Shown: piece after piece, positions 17,330-26,042 of the stretch
Position numbering within the stretch: the first letter of the stretch is position 1
Layout: each line of letters begins with the position of its first letter
Origin: Prosthecobacter sp. SYSU 5D2
GTDB lineage: Bacteria; Verrucomicrobiota; Verrucomicrobiia; Verrucomicrobiales; Verrucomicrobiaceae
Length of the DNA stretch: 64,000 bases
Assembly: GCF_039655865.1 (NCBI RefSeq)
Contig: NZ_JBBYXL010000009.1
Coordinates: 62,001-126,000, forward strand
Direction of reading: 5' to 3'
Notes under the pieces: model-generated
The model's database searches: none
Told to the model about the DNA's origin: nothing
What the model saw: only the letters and a program-made list of their open reading frames with translations
Made by a program: the position numbers and the translations under genes

Positions 17330-18892
17330 TTACCGGATCAGCCCGCGTGCGATGATCGCATCCACGGGGTTGAGGTCATCGGTAAAGACCTGGCCGTTGG
17401 CGGGCAGGTAGCGGACCGGAACGTGGGTGCGCAGAAGCCGGGCCTGCCAGGTGCTGGCGGGGAAATGCTGGTCCACAATGAGCGGGGCCATGTCGTGATG
17501 GGAAGCCAGGATGATGACGTTTTGGGTGACGGTGCGGTCCCCCTGGACGGCGAAGACTTGCAGGTGGGGGAAGACCTGGCGCAGGGTGGCGAGCATGCCT
17601 GCCAGCAGCTCCGCCTTGGGCCCCTGGACGGCGGAGATGACGTTCATCGTATAAACACCCTCAGGGGTGAGGTGGTCGGAAACGAGCTGGAAGAACTCCC
17701 GTGTGGCCAGATGGGCCGGGATGGCGTGCATGCCGTTGTAGGCATCGCCAAAAATGAGGTCCCATTTTTTGCCGCCGCTAGTGCGCAGATAGTGGCGGGC
17801 ATCGCTGGCATGGGCGTGGACGTTGGGGTATTCATCCAGCTTGAAGAACTTGCGGCCGGCCTCAATGACCTCGGGATCCAGCTCGGCCACGTCCACGGTG
17901 GCTTCAGGGAAGGTGCGGGAGACTTCCTCAGGCATGCCAAAAGCGCCGGCACCGATGAAGAGGGCGCTGTTCAGAGGACGGTCCTGCAGCATGGCCAGCC
18001 GCCAGTAATGCTGATAGGCCAGGATGAGCTCGCCGGTATCCGGGTTCATGCCGCCTTCATGGGTGGAATCCAGTTTCAGCAGGCGGCGGCGGTTGGGGCT
18101 GGTGCCTTCTTCAGAGACCTGGATACGATGGTAAAAGGATTCATGCTCATAGATGACACCCTGAACCGGGGCAGGGCCGGTGAGGCCGCCGACAAGGCCT
18201 GCGAGGAGGCACATGGCGACGACTTTCGTCATCCGGGCAGCCCCTGTGCCTGCGAGGAAAAAAGCCAGCAGAGCGAGCACCAGCAGCAGCACCGCTGTGC
18301 CGACAAAGATGCTGCGCACACCGAAGGTTCCCAGCAGGAAAAAGCCGGAGAGGAAGGTGCCCACAAAACTGCCCAGGGAGCCGAGCATGCTGATGGTGCC
18401 TGCCGCGCCGCCGATGTGGGTATCGGCAGAGGTGAGGCTGTAAAGGCGCACAGCAGCGGGAGACACGGCCCCAAGCAACGCACCGGGCACGGCCAGCAGG
18501 AAGAGGGAGAACATGACCGGTCCATCAATGAGGCCGGCTTTGGCAAAGGACGGACCGAACCAGGTGCTAAGCGCGGGGATGAAGAAGGTGAGAAAGGCCA
18601 CTCCTGTCAGCAGCCAGCCGAGCACATCAAGCCCGGCGCGCCGGTCCGCCAGCCGCCCGCCCCAGTAGCCGCCGATGCTGAAAGCGATAAGGATGACGCC
18701 GATGAGGGCTGTCCAGGTATAAACGCTGTTTCCAAACAGGGGCGAGAGCAGACGCGCGGCGCTGATTTCAATGACCATCAGAGAGGCCCCGGACAAGAAG
18801 CAGGCCGCGCCGAGAAAGAGGCGCGTGAGGAAAAGGCTGCTGGAGGAAGCCTGGGGAGAGGCGGGAGATGGAGTGGCGGGGGTTTTGGCCAT
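17330..18892 (-). CDS. MFS-like membrane domain fused to spermidine-synthase-like domain
   Basis: In this 520-residue protein, residues about 22-245 carry roughly seven transmembrane helices (FLTRLFLGAACFLSGASLMV, FVGTAVLLLVLALLAFFLAG and others), the pattern of fused MFS/spermidine synthases. Residues about 265-500 form a spermidine-synthase-like SAM-type fold: ALFIGAGAFGMPEEV, VDVAELDPEVIEAGRKFF, DARHYLR and DLIFGDAYNGMHAIPAHL. The catalytic Asp region of true spermidine synthases is partly kept (FGDAYNG). Actual aminopropyl-transfer activity is uncertain for membrane-fused members. speA lies about 8 kb away, so a polyamine link is possible but unproven. Confidence 0.88.
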   Translation of the reverse strand: MAKTPATPSPASPQASSSSLFLTRLFLGAACFLSGASLMVIEISAARLLSPLFGNSVYTWTALIGVILIAFSIGGYWGGRLADRRAGLDVLGWLLTGVAFLTFFIPALSTWFGPSFAKAGLIDGPVMFSLFLLAVPGALLGAVSPAAVRLYSLTSADTHIGGAAGTISMLGSLGSFVGTFLSGFFLLGTFGVRSIFVGTAVLLLVLALLAFFLAGTGAARMTKVVAMCLLAGLVGGLTGPAPVQGVIYEHESFYHRIQVSEEGTSPNRRRLLKLDSTHEGGMNPDTGELILAYQHYWRLAMLQDRPLNSALFIGAGAFGMPEEVSRTFPEATVDVAELDPEVIEAGRKFFKLDEYPNVHAHASDARHYLRTSGGKKWDLIFGDAYNGMHAIPAHLATREFFQLVSDHLTPEGVYTMNVISAVQGPKAELLAGMLATLRQVFPHLQVFAVQGDRTVTQNVIILASHHDMAPLIVDQHFPASTWQARLLRTHVPVRYLPANGQVFTDDLNPVDAIIARGLIR

Positions 18893-18972
18893 TTGGAGGA
18901 AGTCTTGGGGTGAAAGGACTTGAGTGCTCAGTTCGCAGTGTCCGGTTTTCAGTAAAGGGACTGCGGTGGATT

Positions 18973-19407
18973 TTAATCGTTGTAGAAGACGAGGCTGGCG
19001 ATCTTCCAGCCCTCGGCGGTTTTGACGAGCGTGAAGTAATCGGTGCCGGTCACGGTTTCGCGGCCTTTGGTGAGCTTCCAGCGGACGGCGGCCTGGGAGA
19101 CGCGGTCATCGCCCGTGATCTGGATGTCGGTGGGTACCTCGGTCATGGGCACGGGGGAGCGTTCGTGGCCCAGCTTCTGACCGTGGATGAAATCGGTCAG
19201 GCCCTGGCTGCTCATCTGGCCCCCGTCTTGCACGAAGCTGATGCGCGCGGTGCTGTGGAAGCAGGCCGCATATCCGGTCATGTCCTTGGCAGACCAGGTG
19301 GAAAAGTAACGCTGCAAAAACGTCTGGATGGCCGCCTCATCCGCCGGACCGGCCTGGCTGCAGGCACAGAGGAAAAGGCTCAGCAAAAGGGCGGACAACA
19401 GACGCAT
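18973..19407 (-). CDS. SnoaL/NTF2-like lipoprotein
   Basis: This 144-residue protein has a lipoprotein signal (LLSLFLCACS, lipobox Cys at about residue 16). The NTF2-like cone fold follows: AAIQTFLQRYFSTWSAKDMTGYAACF, then strands ending in TGTDYFTLVKTAEGWKIASLVF. Proteins of this type bind small ligands or act as subunits; no catalytic residue can be assigned. It lies between parB (24 bp upstream) and the MFS/spermidine-synthase gene on the same strand. Confidence 0.85.
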   Translation of the reverse strand: MRLLSALLLSLFLCACSQAGPADEAAIQTFLQRYFSTWSAKDMTGYAACFHSTARISFVQDGGQMSSQGLTDFIHGQKLGHERSPVPMTEVPTDIQITGDDRVSQAAVRWKLTKGRETVTGTDYFTLVKTAEGWKIASLVFYND

Positions 19408-19431
19408 GAGAAGGAGGGGCTGAGGGGAAAT

Positions 19432-20337
19432 TCAGTCTTCAGCCTGCTCTTCCGGTACACCCATGAGGGAAAGCAGGCGGTTGAGATCCTCAACACCGTA
19501 GTAATCAATGGAAATATGGCCCTTTTTCTCCGAGTGGCTGACAGAGACATTCGTGGTCAGGTGATGCATGAGGCGCTGCTCCACGGATTCAATGGCGCTG
19601 TTCACCTCGTTGTCCCCCAGCACCGGCTTGGGCGCGGGCGGGTTCAGGATGCCACTGGCCAGCTTTTCAGCTGCGCGGACCGTGAGACCTTTTTTGACGA
19701 TTTCCTCGGCAGCCTTTTCCTGCTGCTCGCCGTCCTTCAGGGTCAGCAGGACCTTGGCGTGGCCGGTGCTGAGCTTGCCCGTGGAGAGAAGGTTCTGCAC
19801 CGGGGAGGCCAGGTCCAGCAGGCGCATGGTATTGGCCACCGTCGCGCGATTTTTCCCCACCCGCTGGGCGATGTCCTCCTGGCGCATGGAGAAGTCTTTG
19901 GCCAGGCGCTCATAGGCCCGCGCTTCTTCGATGGGATTGAGGTCTTCACGCTGGAGGTTCTCGATGAGGGCCATCTCCAGCACGTCCTTGTCGGAAGCAT
20001 CGCGGACGATGACGGGCACTTCTTTAAGGCCCAGCTCACGGGAGGCGCGGAAGCGGCGCTCACCGGCGATGAGCTCCAGCTTGCCATTCACCCGGCGGAC
20101 AATGAGCGGCTGGATGATGCCGTGCTCCTTGATGGAGCCCATGAGCTCCGCCAGCTGCTCCTGCACGAACTCCTTGCGCGGCTGCAAGGGGCTGGGCACG
20201 ATCTGCTCCAGACCGACGCGGTTGACCACATCCCCTGGAGCCGGCTGGGCCAGTGCAGGCGGGCGCGGCATGCCTGATCCGGCGGGTTGTGCCGAGATCA
20301 GTGCGCCAAGTCCTTTTCCGAGTGCAGGTTTTGCCAT
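19432..20337 (-). CDS. parB: Chromosome-partitioning protein ParB
   Basis: This 301-residue CTP-dependent DNA clamp loads at parS and organises origin segregation. Seen in order: an N-terminal KPALGKGLGALI tag (the ParA-interacting start common to ParB), the N-domain with IVPSPLQPRKEF, GERRFRA (CTP/arginine patch) and ENLQREDLNPIEEA, the helix-turn-helix SMRQEDIAQRVGKNRATVAN with NTMRLLDL, and a C-terminal dimerisation region (HISIDYYGVEDLNRLLSLM). parA is not adjacent, which is unusual for chromosomal parAB. A promoter-like TTGCGA-N16-TAACCT lies so close to the ATG that the mRNA may be leaderless. Confidence 0.96.
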   Translation of the reverse strand: MAKPALGKGLGALISAQPAGSGMPRPPALAQPAPGDVVNRVGLEQIVPSPLQPRKEFVQEQLAELMGSIKEHGIIQPLIVRRVNGKLELIAGERRFRASRELGLKEVPVIVRDASDKDVLEMALIENLQREDLNPIEEARAYERLAKDFSMRQEDIAQRVGKNRATVANTMRLLDLASPVQNLLSTGKLSTGHAKVLLTLKDGEQQEKAAEEIVKKGLTVRAAEKLASGILNPPAPKPVLGDNEVNSAIESVEQRLMHHLTTNVSVSHSEKKGHISIDYYGVEDLNRLLSLMGVPEEQAED

Positions 20338-20346
20338 AAGGCCGCG

Positions 20347-20374
20347 AGGTTAAAGATTCCTCCCCTAATCGCAA
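20347..20374 (-). promoter_or_regulatory. Promoter-like sequence upstream of parB
   Basis: On the minus strand, TTGCGA (20374-20369) and TAACCT (20352-20347) are separated by 16 bp. The -10-like element lies within TTTAACCTC, the same string found in promoter position at 39.9 kb and 46.6 kb. Transcription would begin within a few nucleotides of the parB ATG at 20337. Confidence 0.4.
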
Positions 20375-20490
20375 CCGAGTTTTACCCCTGAATGCGCCCA
20401 GCGCTGTCAGATTTGGCTGACGTGGGTCACAGGGCGCACAGCGTAGAGTCTCCTTCCTGCCCCATCATGCAATGCGCCCGTTCATCCTCA

Positions 20491-22026
20491 TCACGGCGAT
20501 TCCGCCTCACCCTCCTCAGGAAACCGCTCCACAAATCGCATCGCGTAATCAATGAACCGCAGCGGCACATCGTCCGTGGGACCGTTACGGTTTTTTGCCA
20601 AAATCAGCACCGCCTGCCCTTTCTTGCGCTCCTCTTCCTCCTCGGTACCCACTTCCATTTTACCCCCGGCATAGTCCTCACGGCTGAGCAGACCCACCAT
20701 GTCGGCGTCCTGCTCGATGGAACCGGATTCACGCAAATCCGAAAGCACCGGCCGCTGTCCTTTACGGGACTCCACCGACCGGTTAAGCTGCGCCAGCACG
20801 ATCACCGGCACATCCAGCTCTTTGGCGATGCCCTTGATGCCCGCTGAAATTTCCGCGATCTCAATCTGCCGGTTGTCCTGCGCACGGCGGCTGCTGGAGG
20901 TCATGAGCTGCAGATAATCAATCATGATCATCTGGATGTTGTGCTGCTTTTTCATGCGCCGCGCCTTCGCCCGCATCTCCAGCACGTCCAGGCCCGGCGT
21001 GTCATCAATCAGGATGTTCGCCTTTTGCAGCTCGCGCGTAGCCTTGGTCAGCGCATCCATCTGCGCCCGCGACATCAGCCCGCGCGACAGGTCCTGCATG
21101 GAAAGCTGCGCCCGCGAGACTAGCAGACGTCGCACCAGCATCGTCGCACTCATTTCCAGGCTAAACACCGCACAAGCCTTGTCACAGTCCACCGCCACAT
21201 GCTCCACCAGGTTCATGGCCAGGGAGGTCTTACCCATGGAGGGACGGGCAGCGATGACAAACATTTCCCCGCCCTGCAGGCCGCTGCTCATGCTGTCCAG
21301 CTTGCTGTAGCCGGTGGAAAGCCCGCGCAACTGCCCCGGATGCTCCAGCATGTACTGGATGGAATCAATCGCCTCCGCGACGTGAGATGCCAGGCTTTTC
21401 ACGCCGTCGCTCTTCCCGGCCATCGTCTCCCGCACCGCCAGCACGCGCTGCTCGCTATGGTCAATCAGCGTATTGATGTCCGCTTCCAGCTCACTGCGCC
21501 CATGCTCATAGGAGGCCTCAATATTCAGCGAACAAGCATGAATCATCTGCCGCAGGATGTGCTTGTCCTGAACAATTTTTTTGTAGTAGCTATAGTGCGA
21601 CGGCACCGGCACAAAGGTGAACAGCTCCGTGATCATCGCCGGTCCGCCCACCCGGTCCAGGAGTCCCTGGTCCCGCAGCGCATTCGTCACCATCACCGGG
21701 TCCACCGGCAGGTTTTTGTCGTAGAACGACAAAAGCATCTCATACACCGTGCGGTTCGCCTCATGGTAAAAGGCCGCCGCTGGGAGCGTCACCCGGCTCT
21801 CGCTCAGCCGCTCATTCGGGTCCTGCAGCAGGCTCGAAATGACGCCTTTTTCCGCTTCATCACTGAACGGCAGCGCCCGGTTGATGTTCGCCAGCAGCTC
21901 CTCCGCCGTCGGGATCTCATTGCGCTTGCGGCCAAAGGGATTGGCCTGCGGCTTCGGCGCAGCTTTTTCGGAGAGTTCTCCCAAAGCTGCGGCTGCCTGG
22001 ACAAGGTTGGAAACGGATTCTGCCAT
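20491..22026 (-). CDS. dnaB: Replicative DNA helicase DnaB
   Basis: This 511-residue protein is the hexameric 5'-3' replicative helicase. The N-terminal helical domain begins at about residue 40 (LPFSDEAEKGVISSLLQDP) after a ~35-residue Ala-rich extension. The RecA-like domain has Walker A IAARPSMGKTSLAMN, FSLEMSATMLVRRLL, IDDTPGL, Walker B MIMIDYLQLM, VPVIVLAQLNRSVESR and DLRESGSIEQDADMV. The length and order are normal and no intein is present. A consensus DnaA box lies 49 bp upstream. It is transcribed toward parB, 153 bp away. Confidence 0.97.
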   Translation of the reverse strand: MAESVSNLVQAAAALGELSEKAAPKPQANPFGRKRNEIPTAEELLANINRALPFSDEAEKGVISSLLQDPNERLSESRVTLPAAAFYHEANRTVYEMLLSFYDKNLPVDPVMVTNALRDQGLLDRVGGPAMITELFTFVPVPSHYSYYKKIVQDKHILRQMIHACSLNIEASYEHGRSELEADINTLIDHSEQRVLAVRETMAGKSDGVKSLASHVAEAIDSIQYMLEHPGQLRGLSTGYSKLDSMSSGLQGGEMFVIAARPSMGKTSLAMNLVEHVAVDCDKACAVFSLEMSATMLVRRLLVSRAQLSMQDLSRGLMSRAQMDALTKATRELQKANILIDDTPGLDVLEMRAKARRMKKQHNIQMIMIDYLQLMTSSSRRAQDNRQIEIAEISAGIKGIAKELDVPVIVLAQLNRSVESRKGQRPVLSDLRESGSIEQDADMVGLLSREDYAGGKMEVGTEEEEERKKGQAVLILAKNRNGPTDDVPLRFIDYAMRFVERFPEEGEAESP

Positions 22027-22074
22027 GTCCCCTTATCAATGACCGATGCCCACCCCGATGCAATGACAGCAATC

Positions 22075-22083
22075 TGTGTATAA
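22075..22083 (-). promoter_or_regulatory. DnaA-box-like 9-mer upstream of dnaB
   Basis: The minus strand reads TTATACACA, an exact match to the TTATNCACA DnaA-box consensus, 49 bp upstream of the dnaB ATG. A single 9-mer can arise by chance in a window of this size, so this is suggestive only. Confidence 0.35.
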
Positions 22084-22140
22084 CTTAGTTCGCTTTGTGA
22101 AAAACTCTGGGCTGGTCACGAACTTCTGCCACGTCGTAAG

Positions 22141-24936
22141 ATGCGACGGAACTTACTCGTTCCCATCGCCCTCATGCTCCGACCCACCTCTGCCCTAGCC
22201 CTCATCGCCCTCCTTTCGGCGACCGCTTTCGCCGCGAAGCCTGATCGCCCTGTCAAAGAGGCCCGTCCGGTGAAACCCGCCCGCCCGGCCAAAGAATTCA
22301 CCCCCGGCAAGCCAGCCTTCACCCCGGATCCCGCCGTCGCCGCCTTTGATCCCGCCAAGGTCACCCCGGAGCATCTCGATACCAGCATGTTCAAGGTGCC
22401 CGAGGGTCTGGAGATCAGCGTCTGGGCCAACTCCCCCATGCTTTTTAACCCCGCCAACATGGATGTGGACCACGCTGGCCGCATCTGGGTGGCCGAAGGG
22501 GTGAACTACCGCCGCAACAGCGGCCGCAGCCGTGAGGGAGACGCCATCCGCGTGCTCCAAGATACCAATGGTGATGGCCAGGCCGATTCCTCCCACGTCT
22601 TCGTCCGCGAAAAAGAACTCGAGTGCCCCCTGGGCGTCGCCGTGTTTGACAATGTCATCGTCGTCTCCAACACCCCCGACATCATCGTCTATACCGATGT
22701 GGACCGGAACCTGAAATTCGACCCCGCCGTGGACAAGCGGGAGGTCTTTCTGACCGGCTTTGAGCAGCCCCAGCATGACCACTCCCTGCACTCCGTCTAT
22801 GCCGGTCCGGATGGCCGCTGGTACTTCAGCAACGGCAACTGCGGTGCCCAGTTCAGCGACAAAAGCGGCAACACTTTCCGCATCGGCGGCGGCTACCTGA
22901 ACAACACCTACACCGGCGAAAAAAGCGACGACGGCCACGTTTACGTCGGTGGTTTCACCGCCAGCATTGACCCCAGCGGCCACAATGCGCGGGTTCTGGG
23001 CCACAACTACCGCAACAGCTACGAAGGCGTGAAGAATTCCTTTGGCGACATGTTCCTCAATGACAATGACGATCCGCCGGCCTGCCGCGTCAGCCACCTC
23101 ATCGAAGGCGGCAGCTTCGGATTCTTCTCCGCCGACGGCAAGCGCCAGTGGCGTGCCGACAAGCGCCCCGGTCAGACCACGGCCATCGCCGAATGGCGCC
23201 AGGAAGACCCTGGCATCATCCCCGCTGGAGATGTCTATGGCGGCGGTGCGCCCACCGGCATGTGCTATTATGAAAACGGTGCCCTGGGTGACCAATGGAA
23301 AGGCCTTTTGCTGAGCTGCGAAACCGGCCGTAACGTCGTCTTCGGTTACCTGCCCAAGCCGGACGGCGCAGGCTTCAAGCTGGAGCGTTTTGACTTCTGC
23401 ACCACCAACACCACCGGCGTCTTCAAAGGCAGCGACTTCGTAGGCGGCAAGGACAACATGTCCGACGAGCGCCACACCCTCTTCCGCCCTAGCGATGTTT
23501 GCGTGGGTGCCGACGGTGCCATTTACATCAGCGACTGGTTCGACAAGCGCACCGGCGGCCACATGGACACGGATGAGACCTGCAGCGGCACCATCTACCG
23601 CATCGCTCCGAAGGGTTTTAAACCCCAAGTTCCAGTCATCAGCTTTGGCAGCACCGAAGGCCAGCTCGCCGCCCTGAAATCCCCCGCTACCAATGTCCGC
23701 CACAGCGGTTTTGTGAAACTGAAGGAGCAGGGTGACAAAGCCCTCGCCGCCATCACTTCCCTCCGGGAAAACAAAGACCCTTACCTCGCCGCTCGCGCCG
23801 TCTGGCTGCTGGCCCAGATGGGTGAAAAAGCCTCCCTGCGCATCCGACCCTGGCTGGAATCCGACGATGCCACCAAGCGCCTCGTCGCCTTCCGCGCCCT
23901 CCGCGCCGCCGGGGGCGATATTCTGGACCTGTGCAACAGCATGGCCGCCGATGGCTCCGCCGCCGTCCGTAGCGAAGTCGCCATCGCCATGCGCGACCTC
24001 CCGTTTGCTCAGAGCGGCAACATCCTTGTGGAGCTGGCCAAGCGCTACAACGGCAAAGACCGCTCCTACCTGGAGGCCTGGGGCATCGGCTGCACAGGCA
24101 AGGAGGCCGAAGTCTGGGCCGCTCTGAAAAAAGCCGGCAACGGCACCCAGGCTGAAGAATGGAGCGACGCCTTCGCCCAGGCCACCTGGCGGCTGCGTCC
24201 CGAGGCAGCCATTGAGGACGTCAAAACCCGCGCCATGTCCGCCAAGCTCTCCGCCCCCCAGCGCAAGCTCGCCGTGGACACCCTGGCCTTTACCAACGCC
24301 CCCGCCGCCGCCCAGGCCATGCTGGCCGTGGCCAAGGACAAGGAATCTCCCGTCCACGGAGACGTCATGTGGTGGCTCATCAACCGCAGCACCAATGACT
24401 GGACGGATTACAACATCGCCAGCGAGCTCAAGGCCCAGGGCATTTTTGACCCCGATGCCATCAAGCTCGTCACCATCGAAATCCCGCCCGCTCCGGAAAG
24501 CCACGTGAAACTGGAGGAAGTCCTCAAACTCAAAGGCGATCCCAAAAACGGCTCCTCGCTCATCGTCCGCTGCGTCATGTGCCACCAGATCAACGGCCAG
24601 GGCGTGGAATTTGGCCCCAGCCTCCAGGGTTGGGGGCTCAGCCAGCCTACGGACATCATCGCCCAGGCCATCATTGACCCCAGCAAAGACATCGCCCACG
24701 GCTTCGACGGCATGGAGATCCTGACCAAAGACGGCATCAAAATCCACGGCATGGTCCTCGCGGACGGAGATGTCCTCATCGTCCGCAGCATGGGCGGCCA
24801 GACCCAGTTCGTGCCCAAAAACCGCATCGCCAAACGCACCAAAATGGACCGCTCCATGATGCTCAGCGCCTCCCAGCTCGGTCTCACCGCCCAGGACATC
24901 GCCGACATCGTCTCCTACATGCGCCAGGCGGAATAA
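22141..24936 (+). CDS. PVC-type membrane-bound dehydrogenase with HEAT repeats and C-terminal cytochrome c
   Basis: This 931-residue secreted protein has a signal peptide at residues about 1-32 (ALIALLSATAFAA). A basic Pro/Lys stretch follows, then a beta-propeller from about 80 to 500 with the PVC signature PEGLEISVWANSPMLFNPAN, GRIWVAEGVNYRRN and DTNGDGQADSSHVF. HEAT-like helical repeats lie at about 520-780 (YLAARAVWLLAQMGEKASL). A single haem c site CVMCHQ (Cys811, Cys814, His815) is followed by GVEFGPSLQGWG and a distal Met region. Such proteins are numerous in Planctomycetes and Verrucomicrobia and are thought to oxidise sugars and pass electrons to the haem. The substrate is unknown. 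Confidence 0.93.
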   Translation: MRRNLLVPIALMLRPTSALALIALLSATAFAAKPDRPVKEARPVKPARPAKEFTPGKPAFTPDPAVAAFDPAKVTPEHLDTSMFKVPEGLEISVWANSPMLFNPANMDVDHAGRIWVAEGVNYRRNSGRSREGDAIRVLQDTNGDGQADSSHVFVREKELECPLGVAVFDNVIVVSNTPDIIVYTDVDRNLKFDPAVDKREVFLTGFEQPQHDHSLHSVYAGPDGRWYFSNGNCGAQFSDKSGNTFRIGGGYLNNTYTGEKSDDGHVYVGGFTASIDPSGHNARVLGHNYRNSYEGVKNSFGDMFLNDNDDPPACRVSHLIEGGSFGFFSADGKRQWRADKRPGQTTAIAEWRQEDPGIIPAGDVYGGGAPTGMCYYENGALGDQWKGLLLSCETGRNVVFGYLPKPDGAGFKLERFDFCTTNTTGVFKGSDFVGGKDNMSDERHTLFRPSDVCVGADGAIYISDWFDKRTGGHMDTDETCSGTIYRIAPKGFKPQVPVISFGSTEGQLAALKSPATNVRHSGFVKLKEQGDKALAAITSLRENKDPYLAARAVWLLAQMGEKASLRIRPWLESDDATKRLVAFRALRAAGGDILDLCNSMAADGSAAVRSEVAIAMRDLPFAQSGNILVELAKRYNGKDRSYLEAWGIGCTGKEAEVWAALKKAGNGTQAEEWSDAFAQATWRLRPEAAIEDVKTRAMSAKLSAPQRKLAVDTLAFTNAPAAAQAMLAVAKDKESPVHGDVMWWLINRSTNDWTDYNIASELKAQGIFDPDAIKLVTIEIPPAPESHVKLEEVLKLKGDPKNGSSLIVRCVMCHQINGQGVEFGPSLQGWGLSQPTDIIAQAIIDPSKDIAHGFDGMEILTKDGIKIHGMVLADGDVLIVRSMGGQTQFVPKNRIAKRTKMDRSMMLSASQLGLTAQDIADIVSYMRQAE

Positions 24937-24960
24937 AATCACCCAATCTCACCAGTCTTG

Positions 24961-25905
24961 ATGATCGAGCCGGACGAAGACTTGCTGGCCAGCCAGCCTA
25001 ACGACGCCTATTTCAAGGAGGTCTTCTCCCAGCCAGTCTATGCGGCGACTTTCTTCCGCCAGCACCTTCCCGCTGAGATCGTGGAGGGCATCCACTGGGA
25101 TACACTGGCCCTGCTTCCCGCCTCCTTCGTCAAACAGAACCTTCAGCAGACCCACTCAGACCTCCTTTTTTCCGCCGACATGGGCGGAAAGGAGGCCCTC
25201 CTTTACTTGCTGTTCGAGCATCAGACCACGCCGGATCCCCTCATGCCCCTGCGGCTGCTCGGGTATGTCCTGGAGATTCTCCAGCAGCATGAGCAGGCGC
25301 ACGGCTTGCCGCTGCCGCCCGTCATCCCCTTCGTCCTGCACCAAGGGCCTCTACGCTGGACCCCTTCCACCGCCTTCGAAGACCTCTTTGAGCTGCCGGA
25401 GGGACAGGCGCAAGCCCTGCTGCCCTTCCTCCCCAAATTCCGCCACGCCCTGCTGGACCTCAGTCTCTTCGATCCCGCCGCGGAGGAAACAGACACCCAG
25501 ATGCGCGTCGTGCTCCAGCTCATGAAGCTGGCCCGTGAGAAAAAGCTGATCGAGTTCTTCACCTGGATGGCCACAGAGATCGTCCTCAAATCCATGCCCG
25601 AGGACCTCCTCCGTCTCAGCCTCCTCTACGCCCTCCACGCCGATACCAATCTTGACGTCGAGGAGATCGCCCATACCTTGGAATTGAACCACGAACTGAG
25701 GGAAAACACCATGTCCATCGCTCAAAAACTCCATTCTCGAGGTAAAGCTGAAGGCAAAGCTGAAGGCAAACTGCAACTGCTGCAGACGCTGATGGGGCTT
25801 CCTGTTTCTACAGATGCGGAATTGGCGGGACTCAGCACTTCCGAGCTTGAATCCCGATTTGAGGAGCTGGAACAGCGCTATAAAACGGAGTTTAAACGGC
25901 TCTAA
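24961..25905 (+). CDS. Rpn-family recombination-promoting nuclease / PD-(D/E)XK transposase-like
   Basis: This 314-residue protein matches the Rpn/YhgA-like family: NDAYFKEVFSQPVYAATFFRQHLP, then HSDLLFSADM followed by EALLYLLFEHQTTPDPLMPLRLLGY. The Asp (DLLF) and Glu-x-Gln (EHQ) are the PD-(D/E)XK catalytic residues. The C-terminal part has a GKAEGKAEGK microrepeat and a helical tail, common in this family. Family members promote RecA-independent recombination in E. coli and are often mobile. The ATG at 24961 is used; a TTG precedes it directly. It starts 24 bp after the PVC cytochrome gene. Confidence 0.9.
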   Translation: MIEPDEDLLASQPNDAYFKEVFSQPVYAATFFRQHLPAEIVEGIHWDTLALLPASFVKQNLQQTHSDLLFSADMGGKEALLYLLFEHQTTPDPLMPLRLLGYVLEILQQHEQAHGLPLPPVIPFVLHQGPLRWTPSTAFEDLFELPEGQAQALLPFLPKFRHALLDLSLFDPAAEETDTQMRVVLQLMKLAREKKLIEFFTWMATEIVLKSMPEDLLRLSLLYALHADTNLDVEEIAHTLELNHELRENTMSIAQKLHSRGKAEGKAEGKLQLLQTLMGLPVSTDAELAGLSTSELESRFEELEQRYKTEFKRL

Positions 25906-26042
25906 CATACGGCTTCTAAGAGGCTAAAAGCCGCGATTGAGGCCCATTACACTGCGTTATCCGCAGACAACAATCCCGCTTCGGGGCACACTTTCACTTT
26001 TCATCCGCGTGATTGCCCCCATAATCGCGCGCTCAGACTGAC

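Noticed and set aside
17225-18913. A 562-codon plus-strand open frame across the MFS/spermidine-synthase gene
   Set aside because: The translation is low-complexity and polar (many E, G, Q, H) with no family. The minus strand encodes transmembrane helices and a SAM-type fold.
22195-24942. A 915-codon open frame on the minus strand, antisense to the PVC cytochrome gene
   Set aside because: Its composition (runs of G, A, V, D, H) mirrors the high-GC codon bias of the plus-strand gene, which has clear domains and a haem motif. No domain is recognisable in the antisense frame.
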